The notes: a model not told the origin generated them from the letters alone. A stretch of 64,000 nucleotides of DNA from Flavobacterium sp. NKUCC04_CG (GCF_019345525.1 NZ_JAHKRA010000009.1:1-64000); one strand, 5' to 3'. Positions 1-9,358 are shown, counted from the first letter of the stretch. Numbers and translations are program-made.

Positions 1-351
1 GCACATCGGCGTATCCGCTTTTATAATCATTTCACCCCTACGGGGTTTTCCATAACCAACATTTTATTGTCTAGCATTATTTCACCCCTACGGGGTTCTC
101 TGCCTATAAGCACATAGGCGTATCCGCCCTTAGAATCATGTCACCCCTCCGGGGTTTTATTCTAAGGAATTATACATAAAAGCCTAGCGCAGCGCCACGG
201 CACAAAATCCCTATCGTTCTGTCGCAGACGAAACCAAGGGGATTTTGCTAATACGTAAAACTGGATTTTTGTTACAATATTAATCTATCATTTTCGCAGA
301 ACCCCGTAGGGGTGACATGATTGTAGAACCCCGTAGGGGTGACATGATTGT
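1..351. repeat. REP-like palindromic repeat cluster
   Basis: Five copies of a short palindrome with core ACCCC-N3-GGGGT lie here. Two read TTTCACCCCTACGGGGTT (about 30-47 and 80-97), a variant with CC for TA is at about 140-156, and two in the opposite orientation (AACCCCGTAGGGGTGACATG) lie at about 300-319 and 327-346. The first and third sit in a longer shared unit that starts GCACAT-N-GGCGTATCCGC at 1 and 110. The last two form a 27-bp tandem duplication (298-324 and 325-351). No gene is visible between 1 and 504. This is the pattern of REP/RAYT-type interspersed elements, but no transposase gene is in the window. Confidence 0.75.
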
Positions 352-448
352 AGACGAAACGAAAGAGATTTAATAAAAAAATAAAGGGATTTCGTTATGA
401 AATCAATATAAGAAATGATTTTTAAATGGAAAACAGGTCATAAAAAAA

Positions 449-473
449 GACTGTCTCGGGTATGAGACAGTCT
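449..473. terminator. Bidirectional intrinsic terminator
   Basis: Perfect 10-bp stem AGACTGTCTC / GAGACAGTCT with a 5-nt loop, flanked by an A run on the left and A-rich sequence on the right. It lies just downstream of the minus-strand OmpW-like gene and probably ends its transcript. Confidence 0.75.
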
Positions 474-504
474 CTTAAAAAAAAAATACATCTATTTAAA
501 AAAA

Positions 505-1185
505 TTAGAAACGCATGCCTATTCCAACGCCTAGAAGTAATGGGTCTATTTTTACATCAGCAGGAATGTCTAAGGGACCACCGGCTAAATTCGAGGCATC
601 TACGGTTACATCGGTTTTAACAAAGATTTTCTTTGCATCTAAGTTGATAAAAAATCGATCATTCAAAGCAATATCTATCCCTAGCTGAAAGGCATAACCA
701 ACTTTGTTTTCATACGAAACATTGTTAATCATATCTCCAGATTTAACGTTGTGGAAAATGGTGTAATTGACACCGGCTCCAATATAGGGTTTAAAGGATT
801 CGCCTGCATAGAAATGGTATTGTGCTAATAACGTTGGCGGTAAAAGCCATACGCTACCTAAATCAACATCGACGTCACTTGGTAATCCAACTGCAGTAAG
901 GTTGGATGAAGTGGTATTGACATTGTGTTTTGTAGTTCCTAAAATAAGCTCAGCAGCTATGTTTTTAGTAAAGAAATAAGTAAAATCTAGTTCTGGTATA
1001 AAATAATTATGGATATCTACATCACCGCCAATAATTCCGATAGTGGCTGTTTCTTGCGGAACTACCCCAACACCACGTAGGCGGACCATCCATTTTTTAT
1101 AGTCTCTAGAACCATCCTGTTCCTGTGCCATAACACTTCCCGTAAAGAGCGTTAAACTCAATAAGGTTAATATGATTTTTTTCAT
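505..1185 (-). CDS. OmpW-like outer membrane beta-barrel protein
   Basis: Small outer membrane porin-like protein of 226 residues. I place the start at the internal ATG (1185), which opens a classic signal peptide (MKKIILTLLSLTLFTGSVMAQ); an upstream in-frame start would put 16 charged residues before it. After cleavage the mature protein has alternating beta strands, a VWLLPPTLLAQYHF strand followed by KPYIGAGVNYTIF, and ends in a terminal GVGIGMRF strand with C-terminal Phe, the usual recognition signal for outer membrane assembly. This pattern fits the OmpW family, whose members form 8-stranded barrels for small hydrophobic compounds. It is a single gene followed by a strong terminator. 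Substrate is unknown. Confidence 0.8.
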   Translation of the reverse strand: MKKIILTLLSLTLFTGSVMAQEQDGSRDYKKWMVRLRGVGVVPQETATIGIIGGDVDIHNYFIPELDFTYFFTKNIAAELILGTTKHNVNTTSSNLTAVGLPSDVDVDLGSVWLLPPTLLAQYHFYAGESFKPYIGAGVNYTIFHNVKSGDMINNVSYENKVGYAFQLGIDIALNDRFFINLDAKKIFVKTDVTVDASNLAGGPLDIPADVKIDPLLLGVGIGMRF

Positions 1186-1383
1186 GTCTATTATTTTTAT
1201 TTTATAATGTAAAATTAGTGGGTTATCTAACACCTAAAAATGATACTTATCATAGAAAAATAAAGAGTTTATGCTACTTTATATTGCTTTGTAATAAATG
1301 CTGTGTAAAGAAGCAGTTTGGGGCATAGTTGAAAAGGATGGATTGTTGTTGAAATATATTGTATCTACTGCTGGTAATTGGGC

Positions 1384-2643
1384 TTATCGATTTTCTATTA
1401 TCGTATCGCAAATGGCTTGTGCATCCTCTGCAATACCAAATATAATTCCTGATTTACGTTTGCGTAGCCAGGGGAATCCCATAAAGTAGATTCCTTTTAG
1501 TGGTGTTATTCCATTTTTGTGAATGGGATTTTGATTTTTGTCGATTACGGGAAGTTGAATCCAGTCAAAATTGGATGTAAATCCTGTTGCCCAAATTATA
1601 GTATCAATGTTGGTTAGAGCTAGTCGGGCATAGGATATAGTTGAAGGCTGTTCGGTGTCTGGCAAATCTGCGTGATCGATTTCATCCGTTGGTAGGAAAT
1701 CAATGCCATGAGTATTTACATAAGTATCAACTTGTTTTTTTAAATGTGCCGAAAATCGATCGGCAAAATCGATATTAGTTGCAGTGCTATCGTCAAAATA
1801 CAGATATTCGTTATCCATTTTATAAAGTCGACCAACTAAAGTTGTACCGAGTTTTCGTAAACCTTGTAAGCTTATTGTATGTCCGTAGGGACCTGTTCCT
1901 GAAACTTGTGGCTGCGTTGGAGGTGTACTTCCTTGTTCTTGGAGGTCTTGTGAGCTATGATCCATGTGTCCCATTTGATTCATCCAATCCATCATGTCTC
2001 GTCCTAAATACCTTCTCGGAGAACGGCCAACTTTGGAAGTCGCTAAATAAACAGCGTGATTTTTACATAACTCCTCGGCTAATTGACAACCGGTTTGACC
2101 ATTACCGACGATTAGAATGTTTTTAGAATTTAGTTGTGTTGGGTTTTTGTAGTCTAGGGAGTGGAGTTGCTGAATACTTTTTGGTAAATTTTGCGCCATT
2201 TCCGGGATTTTTGATGTGTTCATCAATCCTGAAGCAACGACAATTTGTTTGGAATACCATCTTTCTTCTTGAGTCGCGATTTTGGCTACTGTAAAATATA
2301 GGCCGTTTTGAGTATCTTGATCAAGGCGTACTATTTCGGTGTTTTCAACTACGGGCAACTGGTTAATCCGTACGTATTCGTTTAATTGATTTAAAAATTC
2401 AAGATGACTGATAAAGGCGTTTTTATCCAATTCCTTAGCTAGGTCTTCACCCGGGAGTAAATTCATCCAGTTGGGTGTATTCAATTTAAAAGAGTCCCAA
2501 CGTTGGTGTTTCCACGAAGAACCGATAGTGTTTTTTTCAAAAACGATATGGTTAATCTTGTGCTGTGTTAGGAGGTAACTGATGGCTAAGCCCGCTTGCC
2601 CAGCTCCAATTACAATAACGTCGTATATATTTTTGTTTGGCAT
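1384..2643 (-). CDS. FAD-dependent monooxygenase, FMO/CzcO-like
   Basis: Flavoprotein of 419 residues. Residues 10-25 hold the FAD-binding GxGxxG fingerprint (VIVIGAGQAGLAISYL) and a second Rossmann motif (ILIVGNGQTGCQLAEEL, about residue 175) should bind NADPH. Between them lies HSLDYKN, which resembles the HSxxY/W signature of flavin monooxygenases, and an ATGFTSNFDW segment near residue 350 matches the late ATG motif. The family (YUCCA, FMO, CzcO-like) oxygenates small organic or sulfur/nitrogen compounds; the substrate cannot be told from sequence. It is divergent from the AraC regulator at 2737 across a 93-bp gap, so that regulator is the likely controller. Confidence 0.82.
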   Translation of the reverse strand: MPNKNIYDVIVIGAGQAGLAISYLLTQHKINHIVFEKNTIGSSWKHQRWDSFKLNTPNWMNLLPGEDLAKELDKNAFISHLEFLNQLNEYVRINQLPVVENTEIVRLDQDTQNGLYFTVAKIATQEERWYSKQIVVASGLMNTSKIPEMAQNLPKSIQQLHSLDYKNPTQLNSKNILIVGNGQTGCQLAEELCKNHAVYLATSKVGRSPRRYLGRDMMDWMNQMGHMDHSSQDLQEQGSTPPTQPQVSGTGPYGHTISLQGLRKLGTTLVGRLYKMDNEYLYFDDSTATNIDFADRFSAHLKKQVDTYVNTHGIDFLPTDEIDHADLPDTEQPSTISYARLALTNIDTIIWATGFTSNFDWIQLPVIDKNQNPIHKNGITPLKGIYFMGFPWLRKRKSGIIFGIAEDAQAICDTIIENR

Positions 2644-2736
2644 AATAGTATTTTAAGTAATTTTGAATAAAATTAGGAATTACTCGAACTGTGGATTAAC
2701 GCATTTAGGGTTATTATAGACGAATTTGAGGAAAGC

Positions 2737-3693
2737 ATGATGCGCGAAATACAGATACACCGGGACAGTTTACAAGAGAGCCATTATGTTGATTTCTCCG
2801 AAAAGGCATACGATCTAACCCTGGAGGGTGATGTGGCACAGGGCTTTCAATTTAAAGAGGTCTCGTTTCGATCTTTACAGCTCGTTGATTGTGATTATCG
2901 TATAGCTGAAGCGGAGCACATTGCTTTAGACTTGGAAAGTACTGTATTGGAAATGCATTTTCGATTAGGAGGAAATTCAACTGCCGTATGCGATAATGGA
3001 TTGGAGGTTTATGTAAATGGACTTGAGCACAGTATATTATTTCATACTAAAGGTCAAAAGAAAATAAAAATGCAAAAAACGGAGAAATCAGGTAGTTTTC
3101 TCGAAATACGGGCTTCGGTAGCAGCTTTGGAGCCGATGTTTAGTCAAGGGAATGATTTTCAGCAACGTTTTTTCGATCATTTGATTCAGGGGCATCATTA
3201 TTGGCCGGGTTATACTCTACCGATTACACCTGAGATGTTTACTGTAATTCATCAATTAAAAACCTGTCCTTATAAAGGTATGATGAAGAGTTTTTACTTA
3301 GAATCTAAATTTAAGGAGTTGATTATTTTACAAGCCGATGCATATGATGATAAGCCTGTAGCAACGAGTCTTAAGTCGGCAGATATAGAGAAATTATATG
3401 CGGTCAAAGCGTTTATAGATGTGAATGTTGGTAGTAACACAACCTTAGCATATTTATCTGAAAATATGCTTATATCTACTAAAAAATTAACTCAGGGTTT
3501 TAAGCAACTCTTCAATTGTAGTGTTTTTGAATACAAAACCGAAGTGATGATGCAGAGGGCTAAACACTTGCTTTTGGAAGAAAAACTGTATGTGTTTGAA
3601 GTATCGGATCGATTGGGGTATAAAAATCAGCAACATTTTACGGTGGCCTTTAAAAAGAGATTTGGCTATTTACCAAGTTTGTTGAAACAGTGA
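2737..3693 (+). CDS. AraC family transcriptional regulator
   Basis: Protein of 318 residues with a C-terminal AraC-type double helix-turn-helix (about 225-318; LAYLSENMLISTKKLTQGFK, then VSDRLGYKNQQHFTVAFKKR). The N-terminal two thirds have no obvious cupin motif and probably sense a ligand or dimerise. It is divergent from the flavin monooxygenase gene, with both start codons within 93 bp, so one shared promoter region is likely and the monooxygenase gene is the natural target. Ligand unknown. Confidence 0.85.
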   Translation: MMREIQIHRDSLQESHYVDFSEKAYDLTLEGDVAQGFQFKEVSFRSLQLVDCDYRIAEAEHIALDLESTVLEMHFRLGGNSTAVCDNGLEVYVNGLEHSILFHTKGQKKIKMQKTEKSGSFLEIRASVAALEPMFSQGNDFQQRFFDHLIQGHHYWPGYTLPITPEMFTVIHQLKTCPYKGMMKSFYLESKFKELIILQADAYDDKPVATSLKSADIEKLYAVKAFIDVNVGSNTTLAYLSENMLISTKKLTQGFKQLFNCSVFEYKTEVMMQRAKHLLLEEKLYVFEVSDRLGYKNQQHFTVAFKKRFGYLPSLLKQ

Positions 3694-4023
3694 TTTTTAT
3701 ACAGGCAACAGTACTTAGAGCTTAAAAATTGCCCTTCTTTAAAATTTTATAAATCACGCATGCTATAGCGGTGTTTTTTAAGAATCAATTCAAAGTGTTA
3801 TCATGTAAAGCGGTATCCGCTTCTGGTAGAATATGTCTTTTGTGCCGAGATGCAATCACGATAACTAAAAATCGAAATATGCTCTAATATATATAAAACG
3901 AAGATATTGTTGCTTTATGTGATATATAATATATATGTGTCAATAAATATAATTAATTTGTGAATTTTGTATTGATGTGTGCCTTTTTTGGTTATCATTG
4001 CAAGCTTTAAAAAAGCATAATAT
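3694..4023. other. Intergenic region, 330 bp
   Basis: No coding sequence is apparent. There is a small perfect hairpin AAGCGG-TAT-CCGCTT at 3808-3822, and AT-rich sequence before the next gene with no convincing TAnnTTTG element. Confidence 0.5.
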
Positions 4024-4599
4024 ATGAATAAAATTATACTTGCTACTGCGGCCTTACTGGGTGCGATACAGATGAATGGACAAGAGTTTTCTTTTGATTC
4101 TGTTTTAGATTATGAGATACCGTCACACGAAATTCGTGTGGGTACTGTCAAATTGGCTTTAGGCGGGATTTTTGAAGGAGGTTATGAATATGTTTATCAG
4201 CCCAGACATGGTTTTGGATTTAATGTATTGGTTAATATGGATCCCAAAGAAACGGATGATAGTTATTACGAGGACTTTGCTTTAAGCCCGTATTACCGAT
4301 TTTACTTTTTAAAGACTAAAAGTTATTGGGGTAAGGGTTTGTTTGCGGAAGGATTTGCAAATTTTTATTCGGGTAGAGAGATGTTAAGAGATAGAGACCT
4401 GAATAACCCGATTATTGTACTAAATGAAAAGGAACACAGGTATTTTGAAACAGCATTGGGGTTGGCTGTTGGGCAAAAATGGGTATATCAATCGGGTTTT
4501 GTAATGGAACTTAAAATAGGAGTTGGAAATAGTTTATTGGGGAATTCTGATGAGAAGGCCAATTTCAAAGGAGATTTGAGTTTGGGTTACCGCTTTTAA
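4024..4599 (+). CDS. Secreted/outer membrane hypothetical protein
   Basis: Protein of 191 residues with an N-terminal signal peptide (MNKIILATAALLGAIQMNGQ, cleavage near residue 20). The rest alternates aromatic and polar residues and ends in DLSLGYRF, with a C-terminal Phe typical of outer membrane beta-barrels. The layout resembles small Bacteroidota barrel proteins of the DUF3575 kind, but I do not recognise it firmly. It stands alone between the AraC gene and rpsA and shows no operon partner. Confidence 0.65.
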   Translation: MNKIILATAALLGAIQMNGQEFSFDSVLDYEIPSHEIRVGTVKLALGGIFEGGYEYVYQPRHGFGFNVLVNMDPKETDDSYYEDFALSPYYRFYFLKTKSYWGKGLFAEGFANFYSGREMLRDRDLNNPIIVLNEKEHRYFETALGLAVGQKWVYQSGFVMELKIGVGNSLLGNSDEKANFKGDLSLGYRF

Positions 4600-4724
4600 A
4601 TGCAAACACGGAACTTAAGTAGTTCATATAGTCCTTATTGTTAGCGTTGGCGGGTTTTACTATGATTGAGTTTTTAATACCCGAGCTGTCCATGCTGATA
4701 ATCAGAAGTTTTACATAAGTTTTT

Positions 4725-4755
4725 TTTGCAATGTTAAAAATAAGTATTAATTTTG
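4725..4755 (+). promoter_or_regulatory. rpsA promoter (TTTG-N19-TAATTTTG)
   Basis: A Bacteroidota consensus promoter: TTTG at 4725-4728 (-33), a 19-bp spacer, and TAATTTTG at 4748-4755 (-7). Transcription should start near 4761, giving a leader of about 118 nt before the rpsA ATG. Confidence 0.75.
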
Positions 4756-4878
4756 CACAGCTTTTAGGCCAGTTAAGTTTCCTAGGAGTATTTTAAAAAG
4801 AAACCAACATCTTCTGAAGTTTTATAGCTGGTATATAGAAACTTATAAAATTCGGGATACAAATTTTTATCAGCACAA

Positions 4879-6642
4879 ATGTCTGAACAAACAAAAACAC
4901 AAGACGAGTTCTTACAAGATTTTAACTGGGAAAGCTACGAACACGGTATTGATACTGTAGACGATACGCAACTTAAAGAATTCGAAAGCTTAGTAGACAA
5001 AACTTTCATCTCTACAGATGATGAAGAAGTTGTTGAAGGGGTAGTAGTAAGAATTACTGACAGAGACGCTATCGTTGACATCAACGCTAAGTCTGAAGGA
5101 GTTATTTCTTTAAACGAATTCCGTTACAATCCAAACTTAAAAGTTGGTGACAAAGTTGAAGTATTAATCGACGTAAGAGAAGATAAATACGGACAATTGG
5201 TTCTTTCACACAGAAAAGCACGTACTATCAAAGCATGGGATCGCGTTATTTCTGCACATGAAACAGGAGAAATTGTAAACGGTTTTGTGAAATGTAGAAC
5301 AAAAGGAGGAATGATCGTTGATGTATTCGGTATTGAAGCTTTCTTACCAGGATCACAAATCGACGTGAAACCAATCCGTGACTACGATCAGTACGTAAAC
5401 AAAACTATGGAATTCAAAGTGGTTAAAATTAACCATGAATTCAAAAACGTAGTTGTTTCTCATAAAGCGCTTATCGAAGCAGATATCGAGGTACAGAAAA
5501 AAGAAATCATCGGTCAATTACAAAAAGGTCAAGTATTAGAAGGTGTTGTTAAAAACATTACTTCTTACGGTGTATTCATCGATCTTGGAGGTGTTGACGG
5601 TTTAATCCACATTACAGATCTTTCTTGGTCAAGAATCAATCACCCATCTGAGGTATTGGAATTAGATCAAAAATTAAACGTTGTAATCTTGGATTTCGAT
5701 GACGAAAAAACAAGAATCCAATTAGGTTTAAAACAATTATTCGCTCATCCTTGGGATGCTTTAGATGCTAAACTTGCTGTTGGTGATAAAGTAAAAGGTA
5801 AAGTAGTTGTTTTAGCTGACTACGGTGCATTCATCGAAGTTGCTGAAGGTGTTGAAGGTCTAATCCACGTTTCTGAAATGTCTTGGTCTACTCACTTGAG
5901 ATCAGCACAAGATTTCGTAAAAGTTGGTGACGAAGTAGAAGCAGTTATCTTGACTTTGGATAGAGAAGAGCGTAAGATGTCATTAGGTATCAAACAATTG
6001 TCTCAAGATCCTTGGACTGATATTACTTCTAAATACCCAGTTGCATCTAAACATGTAGGTATCGTTCGTAACTTTACAAACTTTGGTGTATTCGTAGAAC
6101 TAGAAGAAGGAATTGATGGATTAATTTACATCTCTGACCTTTCTTGGACTAAGAAAATCAAACACCCATCTGAATTTGTTAACGTAGGTGATAAATTAGA
6201 TGTTGTTGTATTGGAATTAGACGTTGAAGGTCGTAAATTATCTTTAGGTCACAAACAAACTACAGCTAACCCATGGGACAAATATGAAGATGCTTTCGCA
6301 GTTGGAACTATCCATACAGGTGAAATCTCTGAAATCGTTGACAAAGGGGCTACAGTAGAATTTGGTGACGATATCGTTGCTTTTATTCCAACTCGTCATT
6401 TAGAGAAAGAAGATGGTAAAAAATTGAAAAAAGGAGAATCAGCTGACTTCAAAGTTATTGAGTTCAATAAAGAATTCAAAAGAGTTGTTGCTTCTCACAC
6501 TGCAATTTTCCGTCAGGAAGAAGAGAAAAATGTTAAATCTGTAGAGGCGAATAACAATTCAAATGCTTCAGAAAAAACAACTCTTGGAGATATCGATGCT
6601 CTAGCAGAATTGAAAGAAAGAATGGAAAAAGGAGGAAACTAA
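4879..6642 (+). CDS. rpsA: 30S ribosomal protein S1
   Basis: Ribosomal protein S1 (587 residues) binds mRNA and helps load it onto the 30S subunit. Six S1/OB-fold repeats are visible at about 50-113, 130-197, 217-285, 302-370, 388-457 and 475-540. The middle ones carry the hallmarks G(V/A)FI(D/E), GLIH(I/V)S and DLSW/EMSW. Length and six-repeat layout match Bacteroidota S1. Codon use is strongly biased, as expected for a highly expressed gene. It is monocistronic, with a consensus promoter 124 nt upstream of the start and a strong terminator just after the stop. The leader of about 118 nt is long enough for autoregulation, but I see no defined structure. Confidence 0.97.
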   Translation: MSEQTKTQDEFLQDFNWESYEHGIDTVDDTQLKEFESLVDKTFISTDDEEVVEGVVVRITDRDAIVDINAKSEGVISLNEFRYNPNLKVGDKVEVLIDVREDKYGQLVLSHRKARTIKAWDRVISAHETGEIVNGFVKCRTKGGMIVDVFGIEAFLPGSQIDVKPIRDYDQYVNKTMEFKVVKINHEFKNVVVSHKALIEADIEVQKKEIIGQLQKGQVLEGVVKNITSYGVFIDLGGVDGLIHITDLSWSRINHPSEVLELDQKLNVVILDFDDEKTRIQLGLKQLFAHPWDALDAKLAVGDKVKGKVVVLADYGAFIEVAEGVEGLIHVSEMSWSTHLRSAQDFVKVGDEVEAVILTLDREERKMSLGIKQLSQDPWTDITSKYPVASKHVGIVRNFTNFGVFVELEEGIDGLIYISDLSWTKKIKHPSEFVNVGDKLDVVVLELDVEGRKLSLGHKQTTANPWDKYEDAFAVGTIHTGEISEIVDKGATVEFGDDIVAFIPTRHLEKEDGKKLKKGESADFKVIEFNKEFKRVVASHTAIFRQEEEKNVKSVEANNNSNASEKTTLGDIDALAELKERMEKGGN

Positions 6643-6668
6643 TCCTGGATTCAATCTATTATATTAAA

Positions 6669-6698
6669 AGCCCTAACGCGAGTTAGGGCTTTTTTTTG
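6669..6698 (+). terminator. rpsA terminator
   Basis: Stem AGCCCTAAC / GTTAGGGCT with a GCGA tetraloop followed by eight or more T residues, 27 bp after the rpsA stop. Confidence 0.92.
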
Positions 6699-6745
6699 TG
6701 CTTTATTTTTTTGTGCGTTCCCTGCGGGCGGGCTTTCCGCACTCG

Positions 6746-6774
6746 CTTTTTTACTGCGCTCCGCTGCGTAAAAA
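6746..6774. repeat. Hairpin interspersed repeat
   Basis: An inverted repeat with CTTTTTTAC and GTAAAAAG arms around a GCGCTCCGC-type centre, embedded in GC-rich sequence (about 6717-6800) that is unlike the surrounding AT-rich DNA. A hairpin of the same design occurs at 61412-61440, so this looks like a dispersed intergenic repeat. Confidence 0.5.
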
Positions 6775-6843
6775 GAGCTCAGACAAAGCTCCAATCCCTA
6801 ACGCTTAAATATGTGGAGGTTGTACGAATGCTGTATAAATAAT

Positions 6844-6990
6844 ATGCAAAGACGATACAAATCAGGTTTGTTATGGTGTGCTAAAACAGTGAAAAATGGG
6901 CTGTCGATTACAAATAGAGGACAGATACCTTACAAAAGAGCTGCAAAAGATAATGGTGAAATGAAGGCAACTGTTTTCGCTGAGATTTAA
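6844..6990 (+). CDS. Possible small hypothetical protein (48 aa)
   Basis: An uninterrupted ATG-to-TAA frame of 48 codons begins with MQRRYKSGLLWCAKTVKNG and is basic in its first half. It lies in the 467-bp gap between rpsA and the helicase gene, after the GC-rich repeat. There is no recognised domain and no clear promoter. It may be chance or the remnant of a longer gene. Confidence 0.2.
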   Translation: MQRRYKSGLLWCAKTVKNGLSITNRGQIPYKRAAKDNGEMKATVFAEI

Positions 6991-7052
6991 GATATGATGG
7001 TTTTGGTTGTTTCAATATAGCAGTAAGGGGTATAAGTAAAAAAGAAGTATAA

Positions 7053-7085
7053 AAAAACCATCTCACAACTTGAGATGGTTTTTTT
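7053..7085. terminator. Bidirectional terminator after helicase gene
   Basis: Stem ACCATCTCA / TGAGATGGT with loop CAACT, flanked by A7 on the left and T7 on the right. It is positioned to end the minus-strand DEAD-box transcript. Confidence 0.88.
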
Positions 7086-7109
7086 ATATATTTGAAAAAG
7101 TGCTAAAAA

Positions 7110-8468
7110 CTAACTTTTTTTCTTTTTGGCTGCTATAGCTCTTTTCTTCTCTACACCACGGTTGGTCGGTTTGGTTTTACGTGGGTTACGTTTTCCAGGA
7201 CCACCGAGATTGACCTTTTTATTCTTGTCAGAACGCTCGTGGAAAGCAGCTCCTTTGCTCTCGTCTTTCTTATAGCGTTTTGGGGCACTTTTTTGAATTA
7301 AGTGTTTCTTTTCGAATTCCAATAAACGATCAGAAATTTCAACTCCTTCCGGTATATCTAGTGTTTTAATTTCGCGTTCCATCAACATTTCTGCAGCAAA
7401 CTTAACATCTTCTTCCTTAGGGTCAATGATGCTGATTGCGATACCCGTTTTGTCTGCACGACCGGTACGTCCAATACGGTGCATATATTGCTCAGGGCTC
7501 TCTGTAAACTGTAAGTTGATAACGTGGCTGATGTCTGAGATGTCCAAACCTCTGGCCATGATATCTGTAGTTACCAATCCGCGTAATTCGTTGTTTTGGA
7601 AATCTCTCATAGCTGTTAAACGGAAGTTCTGAGATTTATTGGAGTGAATAACCGTAAATTCTTCCGGATAAAGCACTTCCAGTTTTTCCAATACATAATC
7701 GGCGATTCGTTTGTTGTTGATAAAAATCAAAACGCGATTAAAGGTTTCTTTATCTGCTAATAAATGAGCTAGTAAATTTAATTTGGTAGTAAAATTGGGA
7801 ACCAAATACAATTGCTGTTCGATTTGCTCTAATGGAGTACCTGATGGAGCCAACGTGATCTCTTCAGGGTAATCAAAATAATCTTCGAGCATCTCATCCA
7901 CTTCTTCCGTCATCGTGGCGGAAAACAGGATGTTTTGCCTTTTGGATTTCATCATCGAAAGTATAGAGGTAATTTGAAATCTAAAACCGAGGTTAAGAAT
8001 TTCGTCAAACTCATCGATAACCAGTTTTTGCATGGCATCAAAACGCACTACACCGTCTAATGCTAAGTCCATAGTACGACCCGGTGTACCTACTAATACA
8101 TCAACACCGGCGTAAACCGCTTTCTTTTGTGTATTGATATTAACACCTCCATAAATACCCAAAGTACGGATAGACATGTATTGGGTTAGTTTTTCGACCT
8201 CTGCAGCAACTTGTACTACTAATTCTCTGGTGGGAACAATTATGACCACTCTAGGAGTATCGGTCTTAGCAAATTTCCATTGTTTTAGGATAGGCAATAA
8301 ATAGGCATAGGTTTTTCCAGTACCCGTTTGTGCAATTCCCATAACATCTCTTCCGGACAATATAGCTGAGAAAGATTTTTCCTGAATTGGGGTGGGGTGA
8401 TTGATATTTAACTCACTTAAGGCTTTATCTAAAGCTTTAGGGAGATTAAAATGTTCGAAAGTGATCAT
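7110..8468 (-). CDS. DEAD-box RNA helicase (variant motif II, DEFD)
   Basis: ATP-dependent RNA helicase of 452 residues, probably for ribosome assembly or RNA turnover. Motifs in order: an aromatic/Q region (FEHFNLP, PTPIQ, residues 4-29), Walker A AQTGTGKT (46-53), PTREL (79-83), GTPGR (127-131), motif II, SAT (183-185), and a C-terminal helicase domain with HRIGRTGR near 335. Motif II reads VIDEFDEI, DEFD rather than DEAD (152-155); the Asp-Glu pair needed for Mg and ATP is kept. The last 50 residues are lysine-rich and probably bind RNA. It is monocistronic, ended by the terminator at 7053-7085. Confidence 0.93.
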   Translation of the reverse strand: MITFEHFNLPKALDKALSELNINHPTPIQEKSFSAILSGRDVMGIAQTGTGKTYAYLLPILKQWKFAKTDTPRVVIIVPTRELVVQVAAEVEKLTQYMSIRTLGIYGGVNINTQKKAVYAGVDVLVGTPGRTMDLALDGVVRFDAMQKLVIDEFDEILNLGFRFQITSILSMMKSKRQNILFSATMTEEVDEMLEDYFDYPEEITLAPSGTPLEQIEQQLYLVPNFTTKLNLLAHLLADKETFNRVLIFINNKRIADYVLEKLEVLYPEEFTVIHSNKSQNFRLTAMRDFQNNELRGLVTTDIMARGLDISDISHVINLQFTESPEQYMHRIGRTGRADKTGIAISIIDPKEEDVKFAAEMLMEREIKTLDIPEGVEISDRLLEFEKKHLIQKSAPKRYKKDESKGAAFHERSDKNKKVNLGGPGKRNPRKTKPTNRGVEKKRAIAAKKKKS

Positions 8469-8531
8469 AAAAATTCAATTTCGACAAAGATACGCTTTTT
8501 ATTATTTTTAAATCGGCAGTGGGTAAGCCGA

Positions 8532-9293
8532 TTAAATGATTTTTTTTATCACGCGTAGTTTGTGGGTGTGTCTGCCGCTGTCAACGTTGCAGATACCGAG
8601 GTGGTCTAGGCGGTCGATACGCACCTTTCCGTGAGCGTGAATGATGTAGTTGTTTTCCATAATAATCCCAACGTGAACTATCATGCCTTCTTCATTGTCA
8701 AAAAAGGCTAAGTCGCCGACTTCGCTTTCTTCAATAAAGCTCAAAGCTTCACCAATGGTTGCTTGTTGCGAAGCATCTCTTGGAATTTGGTAGCCGTTTA
8801 TGGCATATACCATTTGTGTAAAACCCGAGCAATCGATACCAAAAGGAGTTTTACCACCCCATAAATAGGGTGCGTTTAAATACAAAAATGCTGTATTGAG
8901 CAAGTTGGTTTTGGCTGATTTTCCAGTTAGTGTGGTGCCTTCAAACGCAAATTGTTGGGTGTTGATTTGGGGATTATTTAAAAAAGTAAGGTTGCTTCCC
9001 AATGGAATTGGAATCAAAGCGTGATCAGGAGTAGTGATAAAATCAATTAAATCCCCACTGAGTACGGCATTTGTCTGAGATAAACTTTTAAATTCTGCTT
9101 CCGAGATAATTTGATATTGCTTGTTGTCAATCCATCCCTGATAGCGGTCAAAAGCCAATTCGATCAGTGACCATTTTGGCGTTTGCTCCAAAATGCTAAA
9201 GTGTTCTCCAAATAAAACCTGCGTCACCATTTCACTGGTATCAGCGGGATCTTTACGTAAAGGAACTATAGCGAGATTACAGATGGCAAACAT
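8532..9293 (-). CDS. NlpC/P60 (C40) cell wall peptidase
   Basis: Peptidoglycan endopeptidase of 253 residues, which probably cuts D-gamma-Glu to diamino acid bonds as YkfC-type enzymes do. I chose the ATG at 9293 (MFAICNLAIVPLRKD); the longer frame starts inside the terminator region of the upstream gene. The N-terminal half has SH3b-like segments (ending WSLIELAFDRYQGWID). The C-terminal NlpC/P60 domain shows the catalytic Cys in GIDCSGFTQMVYA, the His in MIVHVGII and a polar third residue in IIHAHGK. No signal peptide is seen with this start, so it may act on imported muropeptides in the cytoplasm. Confidence 0.88.
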   Translation of the reverse strand: MFAICNLAIVPLRKDPADTSEMVTQVLFGEHFSILEQTPKWSLIELAFDRYQGWIDNKQYQIISEAEFKSLSQTNAVLSGDLIDFITTPDHALIPIPLGSNLTFLNNPQINTQQFAFEGTTLTGKSAKTNLLNTAFLYLNAPYLWGGKTPFGIDCSGFTQMVYAINGYQIPRDASQQATIGEALSFIEESEVGDLAFFDNEEGMIVHVGIIMENNYIIHAHGKVRIDRLDHLGICNVDSGRHTHKLRVIKKII

Positions 9294-9320
9294 GAGCTTG
9301 GGATTTATGATACAAAAGTA

Positions 9321-9358
9321 AAAGATGAGTTTTGATTTTACAATCAAAACCCATCTTT
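9321..9358. terminator. Terminator between thiolase and NlpC/P60 genes
   Basis: A 17-bp stem with one mismatch (AAAGATGAGTTTTGATT and its complement) and a TTAC loop, ending in a T run. It lies between the thiolase stop at 9378 and the peptidase start, so the two genes are probably separate units. Confidence 0.85.

Noticed and set aside
1..351. CRISPR array
   Set aside because: Repeats occur in both orientations, differ in spacing and have palindromic cores; there are no regular spacers and no cas genes.
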